From: Candidatus Kuenenia stuttgartensis
GTDB lineage: Bacteria; Planctomycetota; Planctomycetia; Planctomycetales; Planctomycetaceae
Reading direction: 5' to 3'
NCBI GenBank assembly: GCA_945906725.1
Contig: CAMDRI010000035.1
Location: 1-38,132, forward strand
Length of the DNA: 38,132 bases
A model generated the notes under the pieces. It was not told the DNA's origin. It worked only from the letters and a program-made list of their open reading frames with translations, and made no database searches. Positions 1 through 8,042 of this stretch are shown one piece after another; the first letter of the stretch is position 1, and every line of letters starts with the position of its first letter. The position numbers and the translations under genes were made by a program.

Positions 1-197
1 CTCTTGCCGAGATCTTCGCAGAAGTGCGACGAGTTCGATCCGCTGCCGCCGTTCCCGCAGATGAACACAAATCGGCCGTCCTGATACGCCGAGTAAATTT
101 CGTCCGCCAACCCAGCCGTCTGGCTGAGATCTAGCCGCCCGAACTCTTCGGCACAGCGAGCGAGATATTGTTGCGGGTTGAGATGCGCACCGAGCAT
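1..197 (-). CDS. SIS-domain sugar-phosphate isomerase, GmhA-like (5' part, runs off left edge)
   Basis: Only the first 65 codons are present; the gene continues beyond the left edge. The start ATG is preceded by a good ribosome binding site, AAGGAG, about 9 nt upstream. Residues 45-65 carry the SIS signature ([15 protein letters not shown]), which in phosphoheptose isomerases binds the sugar phosphate. The helical N-terminus before the GNGGS motif is typical of the GmhA/DiaA group. Established family role: aldose-ketose isomerisation, for example sedoheptulose-7-phosphate to a heptose phosphate for LPS or glycan synthesis. Substrate assignment is inference, because the catalytic C-terminal half is missing. 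It is separated from the next minus-strand gene by an AT-rich palindrome and about 170 nt without another gene. Confidence 0.72.
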   Translation of the reverse strand, partial: MLGAHLNPQQYLARCAEEFGRLDLSQTAGLADEIYSAYQDGRFVFICGNGGSGSNSSHFCEDLGK

Positions 198-266
198 GAC
201 GAGTCACTCCTTGATCTGGCCGACAACCGAGTCATTGTGGGCCGAAAGCTATTTTTGGAATCTCAA

Positions 267-289
267 ATTTGAAATCTGAGATTTCAAAT
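267..289. repeat. AT-rich palindrome in the SIS gene upstream region
   Basis: Ten-base perfect arms (ATTTGAAATC / GATTTCAAAT) with a 3-nt loop, flanked by a further related copy (GGAATCTCAAATTTG, from 257). It lies between the end of the upstream gene and the start of the SIS gene. It may terminate transcription or simply be a dispersed repeat; no U-run follows on either strand. Confidence 0.5.
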
Positions 290-363
290 CACGCGACAAC
301 TTTTCGCCTTTCGACGAACAAGTTGCAACCGAAAATCGTCGCGCGGAACAGTCCCTGACGCGA

Positions 364-525
364 TCAGTTCTTCGCGGTAGTTTCGGGCTCCGGTTCACGG
401 ACGGGAATCTCGATCGTCGTCGGCGCGACGTGGCCTTCTTTCCAAGCATCAAACGAGAAGGTCACTTTCGCCATCCCCAAACCTGCTTCGTCCGGAACCC
501 GCACGGGGCCGTGAATCTGAGCCCT
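364..525 (-). pseudogene. Probable separated C-terminus of the preceding protein, behind an in-frame TGA
   Basis: Immediately after the TGA at 526-528 the same frame stays open for 53 codons (RAQIHGPVRVPDEAG ... TFSFDAWKEG ... IEIPVREPEPETTAKN) to a second TGA at 364-366. The segment GPVRVPDEAG-x4-AKVTFSFDAWKEG-xVAP is well composed and resembles C-terminal beta-rich segments I associate with planctomycete exported proteins (memory, not a search). With read-through the product would be 285 residues. A single base change (for example CGA or TGG to TGA) is the simplest explanation; programmed read-through or selenocysteine is possible but I see no convincing bacterial SECIS hairpin directly after the TGA. 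Confidence 0.5.
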
Positions 526-1221
526 TCAACAAAAACCCTCGAGCGGGTACCGTCGCTTTATCGGAGGATCACCAGGGGTCTTCGCGGGAAACTCAACGTC
601 GACCACAGGGAAATTTCCCTCAGGCAACAGCCAGCGGTCTTCGTGGTCGTGGACTCGAACGACCGTCCAGCAGTCTTTCTCGGCGTTCATTGTGCCGATG
701 AGTGCTCCTAACTCCGTCGGCTTGTCACCAGTTCTCAACGCCAGATGCGGTGAAACTTGCCAACTGATCGTCATCGGCCCAATCGACAGCGGCCCGTGAA
801 AGTGTGCAATTGCCGGAGACTGGTTGGTCGGTCTCATCGCGGTATCGCAATACTGCCGGTAATTTGCCGTCCCTTGAATCCGAACGCTGGCATCCAGACT
901 CGGCAGTGATGAAGGCGTTTCCTTCCAAAAGCCGATGTCACGGATGAAGTACGTGGTGATTCCGTCGGGATCACGAATTTCAATGTCCTTGATCTCGTCT
1001 TGGTCGGCAAATTTCTCAGCACGCTCAAAGCGGCCGTCGCTGTTCTTGTCGACCCAAACCGCTTTGCCTCGTAGCTGAACTTCGATCGCGATTTTTCCTT
1101 CCGGGCCGAACAGCATCAGGGCATGCAACGGTGGCTGAGTTTGGACGGATACGATCAGGCCAAACAGGGTCGACAATGCGGCGATACTCAGGAAAACCGC
1201 CGCGGCTTGGCTAAACGACAT
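526..1221 (-). CDS. Exported or membrane-anchored hypothetical protein (stops at an in-frame TGA)
   Basis: A 231-residue product starting at MSFSQAAAVFLS, with an N-terminal hydrophobic segment (about residues 5-26) that could be a signal peptide or anchor. I do not recognise a named domain. The middle has a D-rich stretch (VDKNSDGRFERAEKF) that resembles a calcium-binding EF-hand-like loop. It is the last gene of a unit with the DUF1501 gene (44 nt upstream) and the PSCyt1/PSD1 gene, so a role with exported redox or carbohydrate-active proteins is possible. The upstream in-frame extension (to 1371) is rejected because it overlaps the DUF1501 gene in another frame. The frame ends at TGA 526-528, but codons after that TGA keep reading like protein for 53 more residues (see next entry), so this may be a truncated or recoded gene. 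Confidence 0.65.
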   Translation of the reverse strand: MSFSQAAAVFLSIAALSTLFGLIVSVQTQPPLHALMLFGPEGKIAIEVQLRGKAVWVDKNSDGRFERAEKFADQDEIKDIEIRDPDGITTYFIRDIGFWKETPSSLPSLDASVRIQGTANYRQYCDTAMRPTNQSPAIAHFHGPLSIGPMTISWQVSPHLALRTGDKPTELGALIGTMNAEKDCWTVVRVHDHEDRWLLPEGNFPVVDVEFPAKTPGDPPIKRRYPLEGFC

Positions 1222-1265
1222 TCTCGCATCTCTCCGTGTCTCGACGTCACATTGACGTTGACCGC

Positions 1266-2615
1266 TCAGCTCAACAACTCGTGAACCACCTTGCCGCTGT
1301 TGACCACTTTCACGGGGCGGCCTTCGGGAGTGTGGAACTCGGCGTCGGGATCGATGCCCAGACAGTGGCACATCGTGGCCGTGAGATCTTCCGGGCTGCG
1401 CGGATCGGAGGCGGGCTTCTCACCTTTCGGATTCGTCGCACCGACCACCGTGCCGCCGCGCACTCCGCCGCCGGCCAATAGGATGCAGTTGGCCGGGCCC
1501 CAGTGATCTCGACCAGCATTGTTGTTGACTCGCGGAGTGCGCCCGAACTCGCCCATGACGACGACCAGCGTTTTGCTCAACATGCTGCGGTGTGCAAGGT
1601 CGCTCAGCAGCATCGACAGCCCGGTGTCGAGTTGCGGCAGGAGTTCATTCTTCAGCACGCGGAAATTCTCGGCGTGCGTGTCCCAGTTGGAATGGTCGAT
1701 CGTCACGCAGCGGACGCCCGCTTCGATCAAGCGCCGAGCCATCAGGCAGCTCTGCCCCAGCGAGTGCCGACCGTATTCGTTGCGCAGCCTCGGGTCTTCG
1801 GAATGAATGTCGAAAGCAGCCTTCGTTGCCGGCGACGTGATCAAATCAAATGCCTTGTCTCGGAACGCGGAGGTCATGCGGGCCTTCGCATTCGCGGCGA
1901 CTTCGGCAGACTTTTCAAACCGATCGACTTGCCGCATCAATGCTCGGCGGTCGGTCAACCGAGTGCCATCGACGACGACCGGCGGCACGAGGTCCGGCAC
2001 GCTGAAGTTCGGAGCGTTCGGGTCCGCCTCGACGACAAACGGCGCGGCGACCGAACCGAGATACGCCGATCCCGCCGACGGGTGCATCTTCGGCAAGCAG
2101 ACATACGGCGGCACTGCTCCGCGCGGCCCCAGGATTTTCGCGACGACTGATCCGTGAGCCGGTCGCTGATTGTTCGGAACGAGATTCGGATTGAACCCCG
2201 GCAACGGCTGATACCCGGTCAGCATGTAATGGTCGGCTCCGCCGTGATCCGAATTCGGATGTGCCAGCGACCGCAGCAAGGCGAAGTGCTGAGCCTGCTT
2301 CGCAACGAGTGGCAAGTGCTCGCAAATCTGCATCCCCGGCACGGTCGTGTCGATGGGATCGAACTCGCCACGAAACTCCGGCGGAGCGTTGGGCTTCAGA
2401 TCGAGCGTATCAATCGTCGCCAACCCGCCCTTCAAAAACAGAATGATCAGCGAGACGTCATCCTTGTCCCGCGCGGCCTTGTTCGAGTCCGCCGCTCGCG
2501 CCCGTCCGGCCAATAAGTCTGGCAGCGAGAGCATCCCGGTCAGAGTGCTCGCACAGCCGACCTTCAACAGATCGCGGCGTTGAATACCATCACAGAATCG
2601 AGCGGATGAGGACAT
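1266..2615 (-). CDS. DUF1501 family protein, Tat-exported
   Basis: A 449-residue protein with a twin-arginine signal (RRDLLKVG, residues 14-21) and a small-residue stretch to about residue 42, so export in folded form is predicted. The body has the DUF1501 hallmarks: LFLKGGLATIDTLDLKP near the N-terminus, HPNSDHGGADHYMLTG, WDTHAENF, VVVMGEFGRTPRVN, GRDHWGPANCILLAGGGV. The fold is related to alkaline phosphatase/sulfatase enzymes and the His/Asp positions fit metal binding, but the substrate is unknown for the family. It sits 12 nt downstream of the PSCyt1/PSD1 gene, a pairing that recurs many times in planctomycete genomes. The two are probably co-transcribed and act in the same periplasmic process. 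Confidence 0.9.
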   Translation of the reverse strand: MSSSARFCDGIQRRDLLKVGCASTLTGMLSLPDLLAGRARAADSNKAARDKDDVSLIILFLKGGLATIDTLDLKPNAPPEFRGEFDPIDTTVPGMQICEHLPLVAKQAQHFALLRSLAHPNSDHGGADHYMLTGYQPLPGFNPNLVPNNQRPAHGSVVAKILGPRGAVPPYVCLPKMHPSAGSAYLGSVAAPFVVEADPNAPNFSVPDLVPPVVVDGTRLTDRRALMRQVDRFEKSAEVAANAKARMTSAFRDKAFDLITSPATKAAFDIHSEDPRLRNEYGRHSLGQSCLMARRLIEAGVRCVTIDHSNWDTHAENFRVLKNELLPQLDTGLSMLLSDLAHRSMLSKTLVVVMGEFGRTPRVNNNAGRDHWGPANCILLAGGGVRGGTVVGATNPKGEKPASDPRSPEDLTATMCHCLGIDPDAEFHTPEGRPVKVVNSGKVVHELLS

Positions 2616-2627
2616 GTTGGACTCCCA

Positions 2628-4874
2628 TCAGTGATTGAACACAAACTCCAACGAGTTGAGCAAGCTCCAAGCTAAATCTTCGGCCGCTTGGCGGCGAGTG
2701 GATGCGTGATCTTGCAGGTATTTCGCCGCCGCCGACTTTTCATCGGCGGTCGGCAGGCGGCTGATGACGGTCAGGTACAGTTCGTCGATCAAAGCGGAAT
2801 CGTCAGACGGGTAGCGACGGACGAGGCGGGCGACGGTGCCGGATTCGTCGGAGAGTTTGGATTGCAGTTCAGGCGAATTCAGGACGTGCAGGACTTGGGC
2901 GACGCTCGGTTCGGTCGCCCGTTCGCATTCACAGGCCGTGGCTCGGACGGGGCGGCCGAAGAGTTTTAAGAAGTCGTGTTTGACTTGGCTGTCCCAAAGC
3001 TGGATGGCTCGCGAGCCGTCGGGAACGCCGGCGAATTTCTCCGACGTGCCGGTTGCTTGGCAGACGGCATCGAAGAGGACTTCGGCGTCGAGTCGCTTGA
3101 GCAACGCTCGCGAGTAGTTCTGTTCGTCGCGATCGTTCGTGGCGTTGGGGCGCGAGGATCGTTGATACGCTCGCGAGGCGGTGATCGTGCGGATGAGTTG
3201 ATGGACGTCAAAGCCAGACTCGATGAACTTCGCCGCCAGGGCGTCAAGTAGTTCCGGATTCGTGGGCGGGTTCGTGAGCCGCACGTCATCGACCGGTTCG
3301 ACCAAACCTCGGCCGAGGAAATGTGCCCATGTGCGGTTCGCGATGTTTCGGGCAAAGAACGTGTTCTTCGGCGACGTCATCCAGTCGGCGAGCAGCTTGC
3401 GGCGATCTCCTTCGGGAGATTTCTCTGGCATCGGTTCGCCCAGCGCGTGAGCAAACACAGTCTCGCCGGTTCGCGGATGTTTTGTGGGACCGGAGTCGCG
3501 GGTGAGCAGCATCTCGCCTTGTGGAGTCGGCTTGAAATTGATCTGCGTGAAGAACGCTTCCATGCCGAAGTAGTCGGTTTGGCTCCAGCGATCGAACGGG
3601 TGATGGTGACACTTCGCGCAGTCGATCCGCACGCCGAGCAGCACTTGCGAGATCGTCGCCGATTGTTCGCCCGGCTGTTTGACTGCCTTGAAGACGTAGC
3701 CGGCCGGCTGGTCTCGCAGGAGTCCTTCGGCGGTCAGCAGTTCGCGAGCGAATTTGTCGAACGGCTTGTTTGTGGCGAAGCTGTCGCGCATCCAGCGGTA
3801 GTAGGCGTGTGCTCCGGCATGTCCCAGCGTCGGACGTTCGACACGCAGCAGGTCGGACCATTTCAACGCCCAGTAGTCGGCGTACTCCGGCCGCTTGAGT
3901 AGTTCGTCGATCAAGCGTGCTCTGCGGCCGGGCTGTTTGTCGTCGAAGAATTTGCGAACTTCGTCCGGCCTGGGGAGTGTGCCGATGACATCGAGGAATA
4001 CTCGGCGGAGGAAGTCTTCATCCGAGCAACCTTCGCTCGGCTGAATGTTGAGCTTGGTGAGTTTGGATTCGACGAGCGGGTCGATGAACGTCAATGGTGA
4101 TTCGCTGCCGTCACCCGGCCTTCGGCCACCTTCTCCCGTGGGGAGGGGGGATGTTGTTGGGCGTGGGATGAGTACTCGGAAGACGTCGACTGCGCCCAGG
4201 TAGTTGGCCATGACGGCCACGTCACCAGGTGTTTCATGAGTCATAACGAGGCCGTGCTCGTCGACCGACGCAAGGCCGTCATTGTTCGATTGGAACTTGG
4301 CGTGCCGAGAGACGTCCTCTTCAAAGCCGTTGTCGAACTTGGCAACGACCTTCAGTGGCTGAGTCGTTTTGAGTCCCATCACCTGCTCGCGCGGCGTGAC
4401 GGTGATCGAGGACACTCGCGGAGCGGTCGGCTCGCCGAACGGCAATCCGTTCGCGATCCAGTCCCGCAGAGTTCGATACTCGTCGGAGTCTTTGCGGATG
4501 CGAACGCCTCCGCCGTGCGGGATGTCACCGCAGGACTTCTGCAACAGCAAGCTCTTTTCGGGAGCGTTCGGATTCGTCCGCCGGCCTCGACTTTCGCTGG
4601 TCAGCGCGATGTGATCGGCGTTGGGATCGAAGCCGAAGATCGACAGTTTGAAACCGTTCTGGCCTTCCGCTTTGCCGTGGCATCCCGAGGAGTTGCAGCC
4701 GAATCGCGACAGGATCGAGACAACGTCGGTCTCAAAATGGAACGGCCGGGACTTCGCCGCGTCGGCCGCGAAGACTTCCGTTAGCGGAGTGCCGAGAACG
4801 AAAATGCCGATCAACCACGACTTCAAACCGTAGCCAACGAGCACTCGGCGGGTGCTTCGCAAGGGCGAGTTCAT
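2628..4874 (-). CDS. PSCyt1 / Ig-like / PSCyt2 (DUF1549) / PSD1 (DUF1553) protein
   Basis: A 748-residue exported protein; signal peptide about residues 1-36 (cleavage near VFA-ADAA). Order seen: a PSCyt1-type heme site with C60-x4-C65-H66 (FGCNSSGCHG), an Ig-like bacterial domain (about 155-235), a Pro/Gly-rich linker (about 238-258), the PSCyt2 domain with a conventional CAKCH at 419-423, and PSD1 up to the C-terminus (ANRTWAHFLGRGLVEPVDD, LLKRLDAEVLFDA). These planctomycete-specific domains are thought to be periplasmic c-type cytochrome modules; the reaction is unknown. The start at MNSPLRS was chosen because it directly precedes the signal peptide; the frame is open 53 codons further upstream, through the divergent promoter region. 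The linker is encoded by a dispersed repeat (4111-4155). It heads the three-gene unit with DUF1501. Confidence 0.9.
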   Translation of the reverse strand: MNSPLRSTRRVLVGYGLKSWLIGIFVLGTPLTEVFAADAAKSRPFHFETDVVSILSRFGCNSSGCHGKAEGQNGFKLSIFGFDPNADHIALTSESRGRRTNPNAPEKSLLLQKSCGDIPHGGGVRIRKDSDEYRTLRDWIANGLPFGEPTAPRVSSITVTPREQVMGLKTTQPLKVVAKFDNGFEEDVSRHAKFQSNNDGLASVDEHGLVMTHETPGDVAVMANYLGAVDVFRVLIPRPTTSPLPTGEGGRRPGDGSESPLTFIDPLVESKLTKLNIQPSEGCSDEDFLRRVFLDVIGTLPRPDEVRKFFDDKQPGRRARLIDELLKRPEYADYWALKWSDLLRVERPTLGHAGAHAYYRWMRDSFATNKPFDKFARELLTAEGLLRDQPAGYVFKAVKQPGEQSATISQVLLGVRIDCAKCHHHPFDRWSQTDYFGMEAFFTQINFKPTPQGEMLLTRDSGPTKHPRTGETVFAHALGEPMPEKSPEGDRRKLLADWMTSPKNTFFARNIANRTWAHFLGRGLVEPVDDVRLTNPPTNPELLDALAAKFIESGFDVHQLIRTITASRAYQRSSRPNATNDRDEQNYSRALLKRLDAEVLFDAVCQATGTSEKFAGVPDGSRAIQLWDSQVKHDFLKLFGRPVRATACECERATEPSVAQVLHVLNSPELQSKLSDESGTVARLVRRYPSDDSALIDELYLTVISRLPTADEKSAAAKYLQDHASTRRQAAEDLAWSLLNSLEFVFNH
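4111..4155. repeat. Dispersed palindromic repeat captured inside the PSD1 gene
   Basis: The segment beginning TCACCCGGCCTTCGGCCACC and ending in CTCCCGTGGGGAGGGG contains two small palindromes (GGCCTTCGGCC and CTCCCGTGGGGAG). It has the form of the short interspersed elements common between genes in planctomycetes and other GC-rich bacteria. Here it is in frame and encodes the linker TSPLPTGEGGRRPG between the Ig-like and PSCyt2 domains. Confidence 0.55.
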
Positions 4875-5011
4875 GGGAGGGAAAGTTCGGAGGGAGGTTG
4901 GAAGGCAGATCCAGGAGGGGGCCTCGCCGGACACATCAAACGGTGCAGATGCTAACGCATCGTCCAGCGGTGGGACAATTCTGTGTTGGAAATCTGGCGT
5001 CGTGGCCTCAG

Positions 5012-5039
5012 TTTTCACAATTCTCGCCGGCACTATAAT
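5012..5039 (+). promoter_or_regulatory. Candidate sigma-70 promoter for the SDR gene
   Basis: TTTTCA (5012-5017), a 16-nt spacer and a perfect TATAAT (5034-5039) lie in the 283-nt divergent intergenic region. Transcription would start near 5046, leaving a leader of about 110 nt before the SDR start. No comparably good promoter is visible for the divergent PSD1 gene. Confidence 0.5.
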
Positions 5040-5157
5040 CCGCGTGTCCGTGCTGATAGTCGAAGTTGGTCGGCCTTTTCGAGGTCGGTCCGATCGAAGC
5101 AGGGGGCAGCTTCATCGCATGACGAGCCACTCCAAGAGTCAGAGATTGAGGACGCTC

Positions 5158-5922
5158 ATGACGGAATCCAGTTCGCTGCATGGCCGAGCGGCACTTGTGA
5201 CGGGGGCCGGTGTCGGAATTGGTCGCGCGATTGCCGAGTCGCTGGCTGCTGCCGGTGCGTTTGTCGGAGTGCATTGTCATCGCAGTCTCGATGGTGCCAA
5301 TGAAACGCTGGCGGCGATCAAACAGCGAGGTGAGGATGGAGTCGTTTTGCAGGCGGACTTGAGCAGCGCTGACGAAGCGATCAGCTTGGTAGATCGGTTC
5401 GTGGCCGTGGCGGGGCGACTCGACATTTTGGTCAACAACGCAGGGAGTCCGATCGAGCGACGAAAGATCGAAGACTGTCCGCTCGATCTGTGGCGGAAAA
5501 TCCTCGACATAAATCTGACGAGCGCGTTCATCGTCACCCAGCGAGCGATCCCGCATTTGAAGCGGAGTGGTCACGGAGCGATCGTCAACAACTTGTCGCT
5601 ATCCGTGCAGACCGGCGGAGCGAACGGAGCCGGGCCGTACGCGGTCGCGAAGGGGGGGCTGCAAGTGCTGACACGGACGCTGGCTCGCGAACTGGCCCCC
5701 GAAGTGCGTGTCAACGCGATCATGCCGGGAGTCATCGAAACTGGACATCACGAAGTCTTCACGACTCCGGAACGGATGGAACAGTACCGCCGCGAAACAC
5801 CGCTGGGCCGCAACGGCACTGCCGACGAGGTCGCGTCGGTCGTGCGTTTTCTGGTCAGCGATGAAGCCAGGTTCGTCACCGGAGCGCTCCTGGACATCAA
5901 CGGCGGCAGGTTCTTGAGGTAG
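5158..5922 (+). CDS. Short-chain dehydrogenase/reductase, FabG-like
   Basis: A 254-residue protein of classical SDR length. Visible motifs: cofactor-binding TGAGVGIG (15-22), NNAG (93-96), catalytic Ser in the NNLSLS segment (147-149), and YAVAK giving Tyr161 and Lys165. The C-terminus GALLDINGG is typical of the FabG/glucose dehydrogenase group. An NAD(P)H-dependent oxidoreductase of the cytoplasm is certain; whether it reduces 3-oxoacyl-ACP or oxidises a sugar or polyol cannot be read. The start ATG has GAGG about 7 nt upstream; another in-frame ATG lies at 5119. It is a lone plus-strand gene, ending 8 nt from the convergent uracil-DNA glycosylase gene. Confidence 0.88.
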   Translation: MTESSSLHGRAALVTGAGVGIGRAIAESLAAAGAFVGVHCHRSLDGANETLAAIKQRGEDGVVLQADLSSADEAISLVDRFVAVAGRLDILVNNAGSPIERRKIEDCPLDLWRKILDINLTSAFIVTQRAIPHLKRSGHGAIVNNLSLSVQTGGANGAGPYAVAKGGLQVLTRTLARELAPEVRVNAIMPGVIETGHHEVFTTPERMEQYRRETPLGRNGTADEVASVVRFLVSDEARFVTGALLDINGGRFLR

Positions 5923-5930
5923 CGCGAACA

Positions 5931-6803
5931 TCAGGCTGGCACGAGCAGTCCCGCCTGTTTGAGCAACAGCTTCATGTCCTCCCAAACGTCTTTCTTCGCG
6001 GCGGGGTTGCGCAGCAAGTACGACGGGTGATAGGTGCAAAGCACGGTTGCTCGGCCGTGTTGGAAGGTGCGGCCGCGCAGTCGCCCGATACTTTCTTCGG
6101 TACCCATCAAGTTTTGAGCGGCGGTCGCTCCCCAGCAGACAATGAAGTCGGGGTCGATGGCGGCGATCTGACCGTCGAGGTACTCGCGGCACTTTGCCGC
6201 CTCTTCGGGCAGGGGCTTGCGGTTGCCGGGGGGACGACAACGCAGAATGTTGCAGATGTAGACCTCGTCGCGCTTCAATCCGCAAGCGGTGATGATTTTG
6301 TTGAGCAACTGACCGGCCGCACCGACGAAGGGCTCACCTTGAGCATCTTCGTCGGCTCCCGGTGCTTCGCCGATGAACAGAAACCGAGCTTCAGGATTAC
6401 CGACGCCAAAGACCGTTTGCGTCCGGGCGCACGCCAGCTCTTGGCAGCGTGTACAGGCAGCGACTCGCTGCCGTAATTGATTCAACCGCCACTCGCGATC
6501 CTCGCGCGAGCCAAGGGAATGTGGACTGGGTGGCAACGGTTCGGCCACGACGGGCAGCGCGTGAGTCGTCGGAGCGGTCGTCGGTTGCGAAGTGATTCGA
6601 GTCACTGGCGGTGAAGTCGTGCGTGAAACCGAATTACTGCTGGGCGGAGTTCGCGTCGTGGCCGGTTTCGCCGAAGCGGACGGGGGACTGGCGGCAGAGC
6701 GTTTGCGTCGCGGCATAGGGAGATGACTCAAGCCTGCGCGCCTCCAGCCTTCCAACTCTTGCCGCAGCGCGCGGTCGATCGCGAATGAAAAATCTTCGGC
6801 CAT
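5931..6803 (-). CDS. Uracil-DNA glycosylase, family 4 (Fe-S) type
   Basis: A 290-residue protein. The C-terminal domain (about 105-290) is a family-4 [12 protein letters not shown] (145-153), the [10 protein letters not shown] segment, the HPSYLLR motif with His259, and four cysteines at 117, 120, 189 and 205 spaced as the [4Fe-4S] ligands of this family. It would excise uracil from DNA to start base-excision repair. The first 30 residues are a small charged helix and residues 33-95 are a Pro/Ser/Thr-rich linker, longer than in typical thermophilic members of about 200 residues. This N-terminal extension is common in planctomycete and other mesophilic homologues, as far as I recall. About 100 nt separate it from the FKBP gene upstream on the same strand. 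Confidence 0.9.
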   Translation of the reverse strand: MAEDFSFAIDRALRQELEGWRRAGLSHLPMPRRKRSAASPPSASAKPATTRTPPSSNSVSRTTSPPVTRITSQPTTAPTTHALPVVAEPLPPSPHSLGSREDREWRLNQLRQRVAACTRCQELACARTQTVFGVGNPEARFLFIGEAPGADEDAQGEPFVGAAGQLLNKIITACGLKRDEVYICNILRCRPPGNRKPLPEEAAKCREYLDGQIAAIDPDFIVCWGATAAQNLMGTEESIGRLRGRTFQHGRATVLCTYHPSYLLRNPAAKKDVWEDMKLLLKQAGLLVPA

Positions 6804-6905
6804 CGGAAATCTCAGACCGGATCAAAAAGATTGACGAGCCCAAAAGTCGGCGAGCGGAGGTTTGTAGCACTCCGCTCGCCGATGAATTTCCAGAATGAGT
6901 TGCGT

Positions 6906-7700
6906 CTACTCGACGATTTCAATCAGCTCCAAGTCGAAGATCAAAACAGCATGCGGCCCAATCGTGGGGGGCGAACCACGTTCTCCGTAGGCCAGCTCGG
7001 ACGGCAGGTAAACCGTCCACTTGTCGCCCGGTTTCATCTTCACGAGCGATTCTTTGAACCCCTTGATGACGCCGTTGAGCGGGAACTCGGCGGGCTTGTC
7101 GCGACTGGCCGGGGCGTCGCCCGTGTAAGATCCGTCGAAGACTTTCCCGTCGATTAACTTGCCTTTGTAGTGAACCTTCACCGTGTCCGTTGCTTTCGGA
7201 GAGGCTCCCTTGCCAGACGCCAGTACCTTGTACTGCACACCGCTCGGCAATGTCTTGATGCCCTCTTTTTCTTTGTTGGCGGCTAGGAAGTCTTCACCCA
7301 CCTTGACCATCGCGCTCTGACGATGCGGTTCGTAGGCTGCGAAAGCTTTTTTGATTTCCTCCTCGGTGAATTCAGCCTCCTTTCCTTGCATCGCGTCTTC
7401 AAGTCCCTTGATGACCTGCTTCGGATCAAGATCGACCCCTTGATGCTTCATCCGCCCGATCTGCTGTCCCAATCCGTAACTGATTTTGTGGAGCAGTTCT
7501 TTCTTGTCGACCAGCTTTTTGCCCAGTGCATTCGGGTCGGCTTCAAGTTCCAAGCCCACATCATCGTTCGACTTCTTCGCTTTTGGTTGAGCTTTCGCCT
7601 TCGCTTTTGGTTGAGCTTTCGCCTTCGGTTTTTCGTCGTCCTGAGCAATCGCGAAACCGACCACGGCTACCAAACTCAGCATCACCAACCACTGCCGCAT
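6906..7700 (-). CDS. FKBP-type peptidyl-prolyl cis-trans isomerase, exported
   Basis: A 264-residue protein with a signal peptide (about 1-19, ending FAIAQ), a Lys/Ala/Pro/Gln-rich linker built from repeated PKAKAQ units (about 25-43), an FKBP N-terminal dimerisation-like helical domain (about 50-145) and a C-terminal FKBP catalytic domain (about 158-264) with VKVHYKGKLIDGKVFDGSY, FPLNGVIKGFKE and SELAYGERG. The Mip/FkpA-like architecture suggests a periplasmic folding catalyst/chaperone. The linker is encoded by a direct DNA repeat of about 24 nt (7578-7625), which could vary in copy number by slippage. The start has AAGG nearby. The gene is probably transcribed alone from the 342-nt region it shares with the divergent cytochrome gene. 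Confidence 0.92.
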   Translation of the reverse strand: MRQWLVMLSLVAVVGFAIAQDDEKPKAKAQPKAKAKAQPKAKKSNDDVGLELEADPNALGKKLVDKKELLHKISYGLGQQIGRMKHQGVDLDPKQVIKGLEDAMQGKEAEFTEEEIKKAFAAYEPHRQSAMVKVGEDFLAANKEKEGIKTLPSGVQYKVLASGKGASPKATDTVKVHYKGKLIDGKVFDGSYTGDAPASRDKPAEFPLNGVIKGFKESLVKMKPGDKWTVYLPSELAYGERGSPPTIGPHAVLIFDLELIEIVE

Positions 7701-8042
7701 GATCGCACCTTTTCTGTTTCAGTTTCAGTTGAGGGAAAAATCGAAACGGCGGGAGTCTAACAGCCGGAGAGGACATCACCCAACCCTTCGGATGGACTTG
7801 AAAGCGATCGGTTTCAATATTTTCTCGCGGGGAAATTCCTGGCGACGAATTCCAAACAAATGAACTCCCGATCCGAAGTCGACCTGCGGTTGATGAGTCG
7901 GCCTGCTCAGATATTCACTCGAAATTCGCACATTGTCTGATTTTGACCGATGATCCGGGGTCGGTAGCCTAGAGATCATTCCCTGCGCCAGATATAGACT
8001 TCCCATGCGACTATTCCCGGTCACCTGACGACGGAGGCGATT
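7701..8042. other. Divergent intergenic region (342 nt) between the FKBP and cytochrome genes
   Basis: No convincing gene is visible on either strand. It must contain promoters for both divergent neighbours, but no strong -35/-10 pair stands out. Weak candidates on the plus strand are TTGACC at 7943 with TAGCCT at 7965 and an isolated TATAGA at 7993. A GGAGG sequence at about 8033 is the ribosome binding site of the plus-strand gene. Confidence 0.5.

Noticed and set aside
526..528. Selenocysteine at the in-frame TGA as the preferred explanation
   Set aside because: The downstream sequence offers only weak hairpins (for example CCC-GTGC-GGG about 25 nt on) that do not fit a standard bacterial SECIS; a nonsense mutation is simpler. 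Kept only as an alternative.
1236..2583. Several long plus-strand open frames opposite the DUF1501 gene
   Set aside because: They lie entirely antisense to a clear DUF1501 gene, have Arg-rich, low-quality composition and no ribosome binding sites; typical of GC-rich antisense frames.
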